The notes beneath the pieces are model-generated. The model saw only the letters and a list, made by a program, of their open reading frames with translations. It was not told the DNA's origin and searched no databases. The position numbers and the translations under genes were made by a program. Positions 11,885-21,542 of a DNA stretch of 64,000 nt are shown piece after piece (the stretch's first letter is position 1; each line of letters opens with the position of its first letter). The DNA is from Mrakia gelida (Eukaryota; Basidiomycota; Tremellomycetes; Cystofilobasidiales; Mrakiaceae). The stretch spans positions 1,488,001 through 1,552,000 of the forward strand of contig BRON01000011.1 of assembly GCA_024345305.1 (NCBI GenBank), given 5' to 3'.

Positions 11885-13569
11885 ATGAAAGCCACGTTGC
11901 CCTCGCCACCATCACGTCCCAAAAAGTATATTATCTTTCCATTCTCGAGTCAGGAGATGATCTCTACGAGTGATCCACTTTTCGTTCTTCCTTTGAAGAT
12001 TGATCTCTCGGAGGAGGAGAGGAAGAGGCTCTTTGCGAGCTGGAGTTTTGTGAGCTCACCCTCCTTCTCTCCTTTTTTCGATTGATCCTCTCGCCCCTGC
12101 TCGCACTCCCTGACCCCCATTTCCTCGATGATTCAAACAGTACACCGATGACCTCGTGCTTCCTGGAGGAGAAGAGCTGATAGAGCTCACCAGGGGGGAG
12201 GAGGGAAGCGACGACGACGAAGACGAGGAGGGAGGAGGAGGAGGATGCTCGTGTTGCGCCGAGGGAAGAGTTTGCTCGAGAGAGCCAGACGCCAATGGAA
12301 GGACTTGCGAATGTATAGAAGACTACGTGAATACAACCTATTCTAGCCTCTGTGTCTTCTCGTACTGAACTGTTGTTATTTTCTTGCTTTCGAAGGGTGC
12401 GCTCATCCTCTCCGTCCTCTCCCTTCCTCGTCCCCCTCACTCGACGCGACCTGACCCTCCTCCCTTCTCGCTTCTTTTCCCAGGTCAATTCTTCATCTCA
12501 TCACCACCATTCTCCTCCTCTTCTTCACGCGTCCTTTCCCTCCCCCATCCCACTCACCTCCCGCTCGTCGAATGCGGTCCTCTCTGCGCGTGCTCGTCCT
12601 CTCGCTCCTCCTCGTCGTGTCAGAACCGTCTCACCCAGCCGTCCTGCCCCACACAAGCACCGTACGTCCACCCTCACTCTCCTCCCTCTCCTTTCAAACC
12701 CACCCTAACCCTTCCACTTCCCTCCCTCCGCCGTCCCAGCCCTAGCTCTGCTCCCCCAACCCTCCTCCTCCACTCCTCCTCCATCTCCTCCTTAGGCATC
12801 TCAACCCTCGTTCCCCTTCCAAGAGGATCCTTCATCTGCACGTACGACGGAGAACTCATTTCCACACCCGAAGCGAGGAGGAGGTGGGAAGTCCAGGAAC
12901 GAGGAGAAGGGTTGGGGAATTACATTTTCAGGTGAGCGAAGAGACGCGTCGTGTATCGTTCGTTTCGTTTCGTTCGTGGGTCGAAACTTGAACTCACCAC
13001 CCTCACCTTCGCACCCTCCTCTCTTCTCTTTCGCGGTTTCGTTGGTTCAAAGCATGAAAGTATCCAACCGTCGCGTGAACGTTGATCCGAGAACGATCGG
13101 TGGGATTGGGTGAGTTGTTGCGTTTTCGTTTCGTTTCGTTTGCTTTCTTCCCTCCCTCCCTCTTTTCTCCCTCTCAACCGAAACCCAACTGACCCCTCCT
13201 TCCTCCTCTCCTCCCCACTTCGCCCCTTCGTCCTCATCCTCACTCGCATCACCCAGCCGGTTCCTCAACCACTCCCACTCCCCGAACCTCTTCCCCCTTC
13301 CCGTCCACCGAACACCCACCCACCTCACCGTCCCAAGGATCGCTTTCTTCGCTTCGAGGGATATCGAGGAAGGGGAGGAGCTGGTTTGGGATTATGGGGA
13401 TGGGAGGGATGATGTCGCTGAGGGGGGTGGGTGGGAGGAAAGGGAGGGGGAGGGAAAAGAGGGAGAGAAAGGGGAGAAAACGACAACGACGACGCGTCCA
13501 GACCGAGTGAAGTGCTCGTGCGGTTCGAGCAGATGCTCAGGGTGGATGCCTTTCGACCCCACCCTATAA
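11885..13569 (+). CDS. Clr4/SUV39-type histone H3K9 methyltransferase
   Basis: SET-domain lysine methyltransferase expected to deposit H3K9 methylation in heterochromatin. No chromodomain is visible. Exon 1 is 11885-12049 and exon 2 is 12141-12326; exon 2 begins the cysteine-rich pre-SET domain (GCSCCAEGRVCS...CECIEDY), continued from 12484 by LVECGPLCACSS and CQNRLTQ. The SET core has GISTLVPLPRGSFICTYDGELIS, then after an intron PRTIGGIGRFLNHSHSPNL, IAFFASRDIEEGEELVWDYG. The post-SET motif VKCSCGSSRCSGW (CxCx4C) ends the protein, with TAA at 13567-13569. A low-complexity Glu/Lys/Thr linker separates SET and post-SET. The usual NHSC cysteine is replaced by His. The splice between 12326 and 12484 is unusual (see findings). 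An N-terminal extension upstream of 11885 is possible. Confidence 0.88.
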
Positions 13570-13628
13570 GAAATGACTTCCCACAACAAGCGAGGGGGCG
13601 AAAGGAAGGAAAGAGAGGGAGGAGCATG

Positions 13629-13650
13629 AAAGAGAGAGAGAGAGAGAGAG
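13629..13650. repeat. GA dinucleotide microsatellite
   Basis: A run of about ten GA units in the 3' flank of the H3K9 methyltransferase gene, followed by A-rich sequence and a C-rich tract near 13786-13802. Non-coding. Confidence 0.8.
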
Positions 13651-13812
13651 TGGGAAACGAAGACTCGTCGCGACGATTGTAAACGAAACGAGAACGCGAA
13701 CGAAGCAAAGAAGGGGAAGACGAGAGTCGAGAAGGAAGCAAAAACGAAAAAAAAAAGAGACGAGAAACACGAAACTCAACCAAAAAGCCCCCCCCGCCCC
13801 CCATCACTTCTC

Positions 13813-15036
13813 TCAACCCGTCCTACTAACCAAACTAGCAGCAGCCAAAGCTCTCCTCACCTCCCCCAACGCCGCGTCTGCTCCTCCTCCATTGCTTTGA
13901 CTCTCCCTCCTCGCTCCAACCCCGCTCCCCGGCACGACCGTCGCGTTCGCGATCGGAGGACTGGCGTTGGTGGCAGGGTTGGTCCAAGAGGATTGACCTG
14001 ATCCGATCGAGCCCATCCTGGTGTGCTGGGAGGCGAACCCGGAGGAGCTTGAGGGGTTTCGAGCGTGTGCGTGGGTGAGGGGAGGGGAGGTGTTGGTTGG
14101 GTTGGCGGGGAGACCGTTCGGGAGGGAGAAGGATCTGTGCGTACCACCGAACGAAACGAAGGCACGAAACAAGGAGGTGAAGTGAGCTCGCGCTCGAAAG
14201 CTCGCTCGATGTCAGAGAACGATGGAGCGACTCACCCCATCCCACTAACGCTCCCTCCTCCTCCTCCACCACCATGCCCTCTCCTCTGACCACCCATCGA
14301 AAGCGAAGGAGCTTGACTGTGTCCTCCTCCTCCGTTCATCCCGGCGGCGTTGGGGGGAGCTCCTGTTCTGGCGTTGACGGACTGGATGATGGATTGGGCG
14401 TCGGGTCCGTCGTAGGGTCGAATTACGACTTGAGGGGAAAGGGAGAGATGAGGGTGGAGGAGGGTTTGAAGGTAGGCTCTCTTGGCTGGGTGAGAGAAGG
14501 GAGGGAGAGGGAGAGGGAGGGAGAAGGGAGGAGATGGGATGGGAAGGGCGAGGTCAGCTTCGATGGTTCGTTCGTTTGTGCCCTCCTTCGTAACAGAAAG
14601 AGGGCGAAGGAGAAAGGGAGACATGTATGCACGCGCGCAAAAAACTCACCTACTCCCGCATCCTGAAAGACGATCATAGCGTTCACGTCGTCCACCCACT
14701 TGACCTTGAAGCCTCCTCCTCCTCCTCCGGCCCCTCCATTCCCAGCAGCAGGAGCCGATCCATCCCATTCTGAAAAAGCGGCGATGAGATCCCTCGTCTT
14801 GAGTTCGGAAGGGAAGTTGGAGAGAGAGAGGATTCGAGTCACAGAAGCAGAGCTGTCGGAAGAGAGAGAGACGAAACGAACAAAGGAGGGAAGGGAGGAG
14901 GAGGTGTGAGCTTGCGTTCGTCTGCGTGGGATGATAAGGGAGAAGGGCGACGATGGAGAGCGAAAGGGACAGGGCATGGGGAGGAGGAAGGGACGAACAG
15001 TTGAGGAGAGGAAGAGGAGGAAGAAGAGGAAGCCAT
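13813..15036 (-). CDS. RRM-like protein resembling the R3HCC1/PARN-type C-terminal domain
   Basis: The recognisable domain is an RRM-like fold. It starts at RILSLSNFPSELKTRDLIAAFSEW (about 14770-14850), continues GFKVKWVDDVNAMIVFQDAG and, after an intron, KRAYLQTLLHP and VVIRPYDGPDAQSI. This order of motifs (short beta strand, FP..LKT.DL helix, KWVDD..A.IVF) is that of the RNA-binding module in R3H/coiled-coil proteins (R3HCC1 family) and PARN-like proteins. The C-terminus is Gly/Ser/Asn-rich and ends LAAASLVSRTG (stop 13813-13815). The ATG at 15036 gives a short Ser-rich lead that joins in phase (donor after CCTCAACT). The same frame stays open about 270 nt further upstream without an ATG, so the true N-terminus may be longer. 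Function beyond RNA binding is not inferred. Confidence 0.6.
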
Positions 15037-15384
15037 CGTTGAAGTTGGTGAGCTTGACGAGGGAAGGAGGGTCGTGGGGTCGAGCTTGCGGTGGAGGAGG
15101 ACTTGGTTCCGGTCGACGGATGAAAGAGCGATGCGAGTTTGAGCGAGATCCGAGAAGAGGTGAAGCTGAGGAGCGTGTGAAGAGGTGAGAGCGGAAGGAA
15201 GAAAAAGAAGGGAGAGGGGGTCGCGGATGGAAGGGAGGAAGCGGTGAGGTTCGTGCCATCTCCGGTCGTTTCGTTGCTGCGTCGCGCGAGAGGAGATGAC
15301 CGCGAGGAGTCAGAAAATGGGCAAGCAAGTCATGATAGATCGTCTAGCGTAGAAAGCAAAGAGGCAGAGAGAGAGGAGATAAAT
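15037..15384. other. Spacer between lipase stop and RRM gene, with an open ATG-less frame
   Basis: On the minus strand one frame remains open from about 15313 to 15036 and looks protein-like (DRRWHEPHRFLPSIRDPL; LFSDLAQTRIALSSVDRNQ), in phase with the RRM gene, but contains no ATG. Between this frame and the upstream lipase stop there is no GT that could serve as a donor, so it cannot be joined to an upstream exon in the gap by a normal intron. Confidence 0.45.
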
Positions 15385-18314
15385 CTAGTGTCCAGCCTCG
15401 GCGAGGTAATCGGCCTGCGAGATGAGGGGAGGGAGGAGTCAGTTCCAGAAATGGAAGGCAAGGGAAGACGCGACGACGACGAGGGAAGAAGGACTCACGA
15501 GCTCGAGATCTGGAGATAGAGAGGTATAGCGGAAGGAGGGAGGAGAGGAGAGGAACGAGGAGGGGTCAGTACACGAATGAACAAGAACGAAACGAAACGA
15601 AACGAAACGAGGCGAGAGAGACTCGACGCGCGACGAGACGGAAACACTCACAAAAAGTAGCAGGTTTGAAAGCGATCGGCTTCCCAGCCCACTCCGAAAG
15701 AGTATACCGGACTTGATTCACCCAGCCGACGAGATCGCTAGAAACGAAACGACCATCGAGGTCAGCGTTGAGGGATGGAGGGGTGGAACGCGACGAGACG
15801 AGACGAGACTCACAGATGGTTGACTCCCTCGAGCACACCAAGCGATTTACCCCACTTCGCGCTTTTCACACTGAAAGAACCAGGAATCGACGAGGAAAGG
15901 AGGGTCAGTCTTCACGTCGCCTCCCTCGCTCCCATGTCCTCTCCCCTCCCCTCCTCTCGTCCCACTCACCTGACCAACCCATCGTTCGGTCCCTCAATCG
16001 GGAAGATCACACTATGCGGCCACTTGAACGTGTTGAAGTAACTCGGTTCGAACTGAGCTCCCCAAGAGTAGTAATCCACCTCTGGATCGTCCGGGGTTTC
16101 CTCGTTGAACTTTTTCATCGAGACGGTGGAGAGCGCGTCGAACGCTGCTCCGTCGCCTTGGTTCGGAAGGCGGAGAACGTCGAGGAGGTTGAGGAAGGCG
16201 GGGAAGTGGGTTCCTGGTGGGGTTGGGAGGGAGGGATGAGGGACGCGAGAGAGAGATCAGTTTGGGAAGGGAGGAGTGATGGAAGAGGGGACGAAAGGGG
16301 ACGTACGACCGATGATCTCGTTGATAACGTAGTCAGCGAAGGGAGAGCCTCGATGAGGAGTCGCGATGGTGGTTAAGGAAGCGATTTTGAAGGTGGTGGG
16401 TTTGAGTCTTGAGGCGAGGAACCGGCAGTCGAGACCTCCCTGTTCGACGGACGCGACGGAACGAAACGAGACGAGTCAGCTTCTCTTCCTCCTTCACCCT
16501 TTTCCCTCAACTCCACGTCCCAAAGCTAAACCATCGGTATGGAAAATGAGCTCACCATCGAATGTCCAACGAGATTGACCTCCCTCCCAGGATACCGCTC
16601 TTCGATGCTCTTCATCAGGATCTTCGCCCGTTCCTCGATGGACGACGTAGCTGGAACTCGAGTGATGAAAACCTCCGCTCCGTTGGCTTCGAGGATTTCT
16701 CGGATCCCTCTCCAGTGAGAGATTTGGAGGGGTGGGAGAGAGGCGGGACCGAGGATGTCGAAACCGAAGAGCTGGGAAGAGGAAGGACGGGGAAGGGAGG
16801 AGGGCACGCGTGTCAGTTCGAGGTGATGCTTCGAGGAGGGAGGAAAGGTTTGTGGGAAGGGAACGTACACCGTGGCAGAAGACGATGGGATTCTTGGGAG
16901 GGGTGTCTGTGGGGGAGGAATAACGGAAGGAGATTGAAGTCGGGAAAGGAAGACGCGTCGAGGTCAGCTCACGTTTCGTTCGTTCTTCGCCCAGCCGCCC
17001 ACCCCACCGTCAAACCAACCAAGAGCCGAAGTGACACTCACGCCTCTTCTGAATGTTCTCCTGCTCCTCCTCAACCGTCTCTCCCTGATCCTCCTTCTCC
17101 AACATGTTGTCCGTGAGCTTCTTGTGCTCTCTCCACCAAGCGCTCGTCGCTTCCATCCCCTTCCCTCCTCCTCCATCGCTCGAGCTGATCCCTCTCGTCT
17201 GGAGTGTCCGTAGCGAGTCTATACTGCTGAGGGTCATGCTCCTCTGGAGGGTTGGCCGTGGGGAGGAGCCGAGACCGAGGTACGACGAGGACGAGGAGGC
17301 GGCCATGTCGCGTTCGAACCCTCGGATGAGGGAGCTGGTGGCTGGGAGGGGTGTTGGACGATGCAGGGATGGAGAGAAGAGGAGGGAAGGGGGCGTTGCT
17401 CGAGTGCGAGGTAGTTTGGAGGTCGAGGAAGAAGAGGAGGAGGGAGTGACGAGGTGAGCTTGAGGTGGTGGAGTGAGAGGAGTTGGGGCGTGGAAAGTGG
17501 AGGAGGAGTAGAGGGTACGAGGTCGATTAGGTGTGGTTGGGGAGTCAGGAAGACCTGATGTTGAGTCCGAAGGGCTGCTGGTGAAGATGGAAGTGGTGGG
17601 AAGGCCAGGGAGGGGAGTGAGGAGGGCTGAAGCGAGTTCTTCGGTGAGCTCGGACGAAGGCGTTTTGGGATCGTTGCTGGTGGAAGCGAAGGTTGGGAAG
17701 TTGGATAGGAGGGATGGTGGGGACTTGGTCTTCGTTGTCGGCGAGGAGGATATGGAGCTGAAGGAATCCCTAGGTCTTCCTACCCATCCATCGAGAGAGC
17801 CTCCTCCTCCTCGAGTGACGTTCGTCGACGTCGAGCTCTCTTCGTCCCTCTCCTTCCCTTTGCCCTTCGCGTCTCCACCCGCCCACCACTTCCCAATCCC
17901 AGAGATCGTCCCCTCTACGACTCCTGCTCCTGCTCTCTGACTCTCCCCCGATACCCTGCTGAGCTCCCTCTCGACGCTCCTCCTCGGGGAAGACGGAGCT
18001 GTCGAGGAACATTGGATCAGAGCTGAGACTGCTGAGGGAGGAGGCGAGGAGGGAGGGACGATGGCGAAGATTCTACGCATGAACTCGGATGCTTGAGTGG
18101 TGAAAGCGTCGTCTGCTGCTTGATCGGGAGGAGGGAGGGCGGGTGCTGCTGAGGAGGAAGGGAGAGGAGGTTGAGGTTGATCGAAGGAGGTTGACCGAGG
18201 AGGGGAGTGGTTGAAAGGGTTGAGGTCGATGATGTTGCTGTCAGAGTCGGAATCTGAAGAGAGAGCGGGGGAAGGGAGAGGGAAGATAGGACTATCGTTC
18301 AGTCGAGAGCTCAT
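15385..18314 (-). CDS. TGL2-like triacylglycerol lipase with long disordered N-terminus
   Basis: Alpha/beta-hydrolase lipase of the yeast Tgl2/bacterial LIP family. The C-terminal half holds the family pattern: NPIVFCHG then LFGFDILGPASLPPLQISHWRGI, the nucleophile elbow VNLVGHSMGGLDCRF, TIATPHRGSPFADY, the acid loop GPNDGLVSV and the His motif GVNHLDLVGW, so the Ser-Asp-His triad is complete. The N-terminal 430 or so residues (17040-18314) are Ser/Pro/Thr-rich, predicted disordered. The 3' end needs an 11-nt exon (15499-15509) between the exon ending KPATF and the last exon (15385-15414, ADYLAEAGH, stop). The ATG at 18314 is the first in the large exon. A possible upstream exon to 18642 (frame ending SFATAKP, donor GTGAGC) would add 65 or so residues and overlap the divergent gene start. 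Confidence 0.82.
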
Positions 18315-18635
18315 GGGCACATCGAACGACTGAAGAGAGAGGGGGAGGGAGGGAGGGAGGGAGCTGGGGGTCGAGCAAGAAGAGAGATGACGAGGGTCAA
18401 CGAAACGTTCGTCCCAGACACAGATCCGCTGAGCTTGATTGTGATCAAAATGTGCTCACTGGCTTGGCGGTCGCGAAAGAACGAGGAAAGGAAAGTTGGA
18501 AGGAGAAAACGGGGTGGGAGTGGAAGGCAGGTGAAAGTCGACGAGCTCGAGACTCCTCCAGCATCTTCCCTTGCCAACGTCGACCACCTCCAAAACACTT
18601 TCTTCCCTTTTGTGCCCTTCTCGCATCATCTTCAA

Positions 18636-19970
18636 TGATCACGATGGAGCTCCTCGCCTCTCAAATCGCTCAACTCCAAGAGCAAAGCCGCCTTCAAGGC
18701 TCCTCCATCAACCAACTCAGCTCCTCCCTCGCTCGTCAATCCTCCCAGTACCAAGCTCAGGTCGCTCGTCTCACAGCAGAGAACGAAGCTCTCCGAGACA
18801 GAGTCGACGATCAGGAAAGGAACATCTCGGAGCTGTCGAGGAGGTCGGGTTCGGAGGGACACTGGGGCTGGGAGGGCAGGAGGGAAGAAGGGAGGACGGA
18901 CTCGAAGGGAAGATGGATCTGGCGTCGAGTTCGTCCTCTCCTTGTCCTTCTCACCTTTGTTTTCAGCGCACTTCTACCACAGACACGTTGGCCTGACTCT
19001 GTTGTCGACGTACCGTTCTCTTCTTGAAACAAAACAGACCCTCAACGTTGGCGTTGACGTCGGACGGGTCTCGCCCCTTCTCTCTCTCCCCATCGAGCTC
19101 TTCTCCCTCATCTCCTCTCTCATGTCGAAGAACAACCGGCTCGAACTCGCTCTCGTGTGCTTCAGAGCGTTCGAGCTGCTCTGTCAAGATCTCTACTCCG
19201 CTCCTCATCTGGACGGGCAGAGGGGAGGCTTTTTCTTCGAGGCGAAGGTGGGTCCTCTTTTGACCTCGCATGCTCCCTTCTCGTCAACGAACGAACGCTC
19301 ATCCTCTTGCTTTCACCCTTCTCCTCAGTTCCCAGATACCGCCTGGAGAACCACACGTCTGGTATGTCTTCGGACCCTCACCTCCATCACCCTCGAACCC
19401 CAGGCATGGTTTGAATCATGGTCGGACTTCAACACCTCTCCCACCGAGACGAGTCCTCCTCTCCACGTCGGAACCGTTCATCTAGAGGTCGACGGCTCAC
19501 TCAATCGATACCTAGGATCTTGGACTCCTCCCCTATCGATGCTGGATCCCGAATCGCTGGTCATCCTCCGACCTTCCGACCTTCCCTCACCCTCCCTCTC
19601 GGTCTCAACCACCGTCGTCCCCTCCTCCCTCTTGGAGTTCGCTCAACACTGGGATCGACTTCAAACCATCGAGATGTACGGGGAAGGGACGGTGCCTGTT
19701 CTTGATGACAGGGAGGAAGATGAAGACCAGGCGGCGGAGGATGAGGAGGGAGAGGAAAGGGATCAGCAGCTCGACTTTCATTTCGCGCTTCAGCTCAAGG
19801 ACGCGTCGATCTCGTTCCATCGATTGACGACTTACGAGGACAAATCACTGACGGTTGGACCCTCCATCGTACCCGATGTGACGCCGCTGGACATGGAGGA
19901 TGAGGACGAGGTGGTGGTAGGTGGGAGGGAGGGGTCGGGCAGTCTCGTCGCTTTCATTCATCGAGCGTGA
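18636..19970 (+). CDS. F-box-like protein with N-terminal coiled coil
   Basis: Exon 1 encodes a coiled coil rich in Gln and Leu (LLASQIAQLQEQ; QVARLTAENEALRDRV). After an intron, the exon at about 19035-19250 carries LPIELFSLISSLMSKN followed by LALVCFRAFELLCQDLY, which fits the fungal F-box pattern (LP.EL...I...L....L..CR.F). The rest (about 19330-19970) has no domain I recognise; it contains an acidic Asp/Glu insertion ([17 protein letters not shown]) and ends VAFIHRA before TGA at 19968-19970. F-box proteins act as substrate adaptors of SCF ubiquitin ligases, but substrate and Skp1 binding are inference. Start choice is between 18636 and 18645. Divergent from the lipase gene, whose alternative upstream exon would overlap this start. 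Confidence 0.6.
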
Positions 19971-20241
19971 GGTGTGATGGAGGACGCGACGTGCTCGGGT
20001 TGTGGGAGCAGCGTCGTTTGGGAGTTCAGTGGATTGTATGGGCGTCCTGCTCGTGCTAAGTCGGTTGGGTCAACGTCTTTCTCGCTGGAGTATGAAAGAG
20101 CTGCTTCAATCGACTCTTGCGAGGTTGAGCGACGCGTCGACGTCAACGTGAAATCGAACGCAAACTCTGATACTTTTCTCGTGATCCCTCTGAAGGAAAG
20201 TTTTCACTGAGAGACATCATCCCGACTAGCCATCATTCAAT

Positions 20242-21253
20242 CTAAGAAATAGAGGAGGAGGACGAGGGTGGAGGGGAGCGACGAGCCTTCGCGAGTCTCG
20301 TTGACGCTCGGCTGTTTCGTGGAAAAGGAGGGTCAGGACAAGTAGGTATGAAGTGCAAGATTAAGGAGTGGAAGGGACTGACTTTTTATCGGTGAAGAGA
20401 GAGTTTGCGATTTGACGCAAGGAGGAGACGGGGGCTGGGAGAGGTCGAAAACCGACCGACGCGGTGTTTTCGAATAACGAGGGGAATCTGTGGTTTAGAC
20501 GGAAGAAGAAATGACTTCAGCGCAGGCTAGAGAAGAGCGATCTTCGATGACTGACCTGTTCGACTCCCTCATGTAAAGATACACTGAAAGGAGGAAAAAT
20601 GGAAGGAGGGTCAGGAAACCACGCAGGCGAGACGAGAGTTGTCTCGTGAGAAAGCAAAGGAGCTGGGAGCTCACATCTACCCCACCCAGCGGGCTCAATA
20701 CTGTGAGGCCTCCACGCAGCAGCATCAATAATATCCTCCAACGGCGTTGCCCACTTTTCATCCTCCTCCATCACAAAAACATTGGCTCCCAACGCGTCGG
20801 CGAAGAACTGAACCAGCACTCGGTCGGGTTCGTTGAACGGCGTGTTTCTCTTCAAAACGTAGGCCCGACATCCTTCCGGGATGCGTCGTCCGAGTAGATG
20901 AGCCAGAACCTTCGCGTTCTGGATATGGTCTTCTGCATAGTAGCGGCACTCGAGTGTTACCCTGACGTCGAGGTGGTCGAGGATGGCGAGGGAGACTGTT
21001 GGATGGCGGACAGAGATGTTGTAATTGGCGGTGAACTCGAACCCTAGGTTGGGACCGAGTACGAGTGCAAGGATGTAGGTATAAAGAGAGCTCACGAGCT
21101 CTGAGGCGGAGGAACTGAACAACGGTGAAGGGAGGAAAAGCGGTTCAGTTCGAGCTCGAATCTGCTTTGGATTGCATAATGTTTCGGGGGAACAAATTTG
21201 ACGCACGCTAGCCTTGAGAGGAAAGAGCGAGAGCCTTTCTTTGGAGAAACCAT
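20242..21253 (-). CDS. Uncharacterised 229-residue protein, five exons
   Basis: I do not recognise a family. All exon joins are phase-consistent (690 nt with stop): 21207-21253, 20675-21114, 20556-20583, 20383-20487 and 20242-20311. Exon 3 is only 28 nt. The main exon starts SSASELVSSLYTYILALVLG and contains HPTVSLAILDHLDVRV, RYYAEDHIQNAKVLAHLLG and ADALGANVFVMEEDEKW. Mixed alpha/beta composition, no signal peptide, no clear membrane helix. The tail is basic and Ser-rich (KARRSPPPSSSSSIS). Introns carry normal CTGAC branch sites. It could be a lineage-specific protein; a profile search would be needed to name it. Confidence 0.6.
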
Positions 21254-21542
21254 GGAGGGAGGGATGTGATTGAGGGCACGGAGGGGTCAGAGGAAAGGAA
21301 GCTCGAGATCAAAACAAAACGAGAGAGCGGCAGCGCAGCGCAGCGTCAAGAGGGTTTCAGAAAGGGAAGAAAAATCTTGTGAGAACGTGTTGGCCGATCT
21401 GAAGAGATGGTGTTCAAGGGTATCTATATCAGCTGTCCCAATCATTGGGAGAAGGTCGAGCCGCGAAGGCGAAGGGAGTTTGGCAGGTGCATTCTTGACG
21501 CGTCGTGGTCCGTCGTTTAAGTCAAAACAAGCCGTTCATCCA

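Noticed and set aside
15583..15612. Tandem AAACG/GAAAC repeats
   Set aside because: Simple pentanucleotide repeat in an intron, repeated at other introns (13118-13140, 45226-45245); ordinary low-complexity sequence.
18315..18642. Firm upstream coding exon for the lipase
   Set aside because: The splice is in phase, but the exon would overlap the start of the divergent F-box-like gene, so I left the start at 18314 and noted the alternative.
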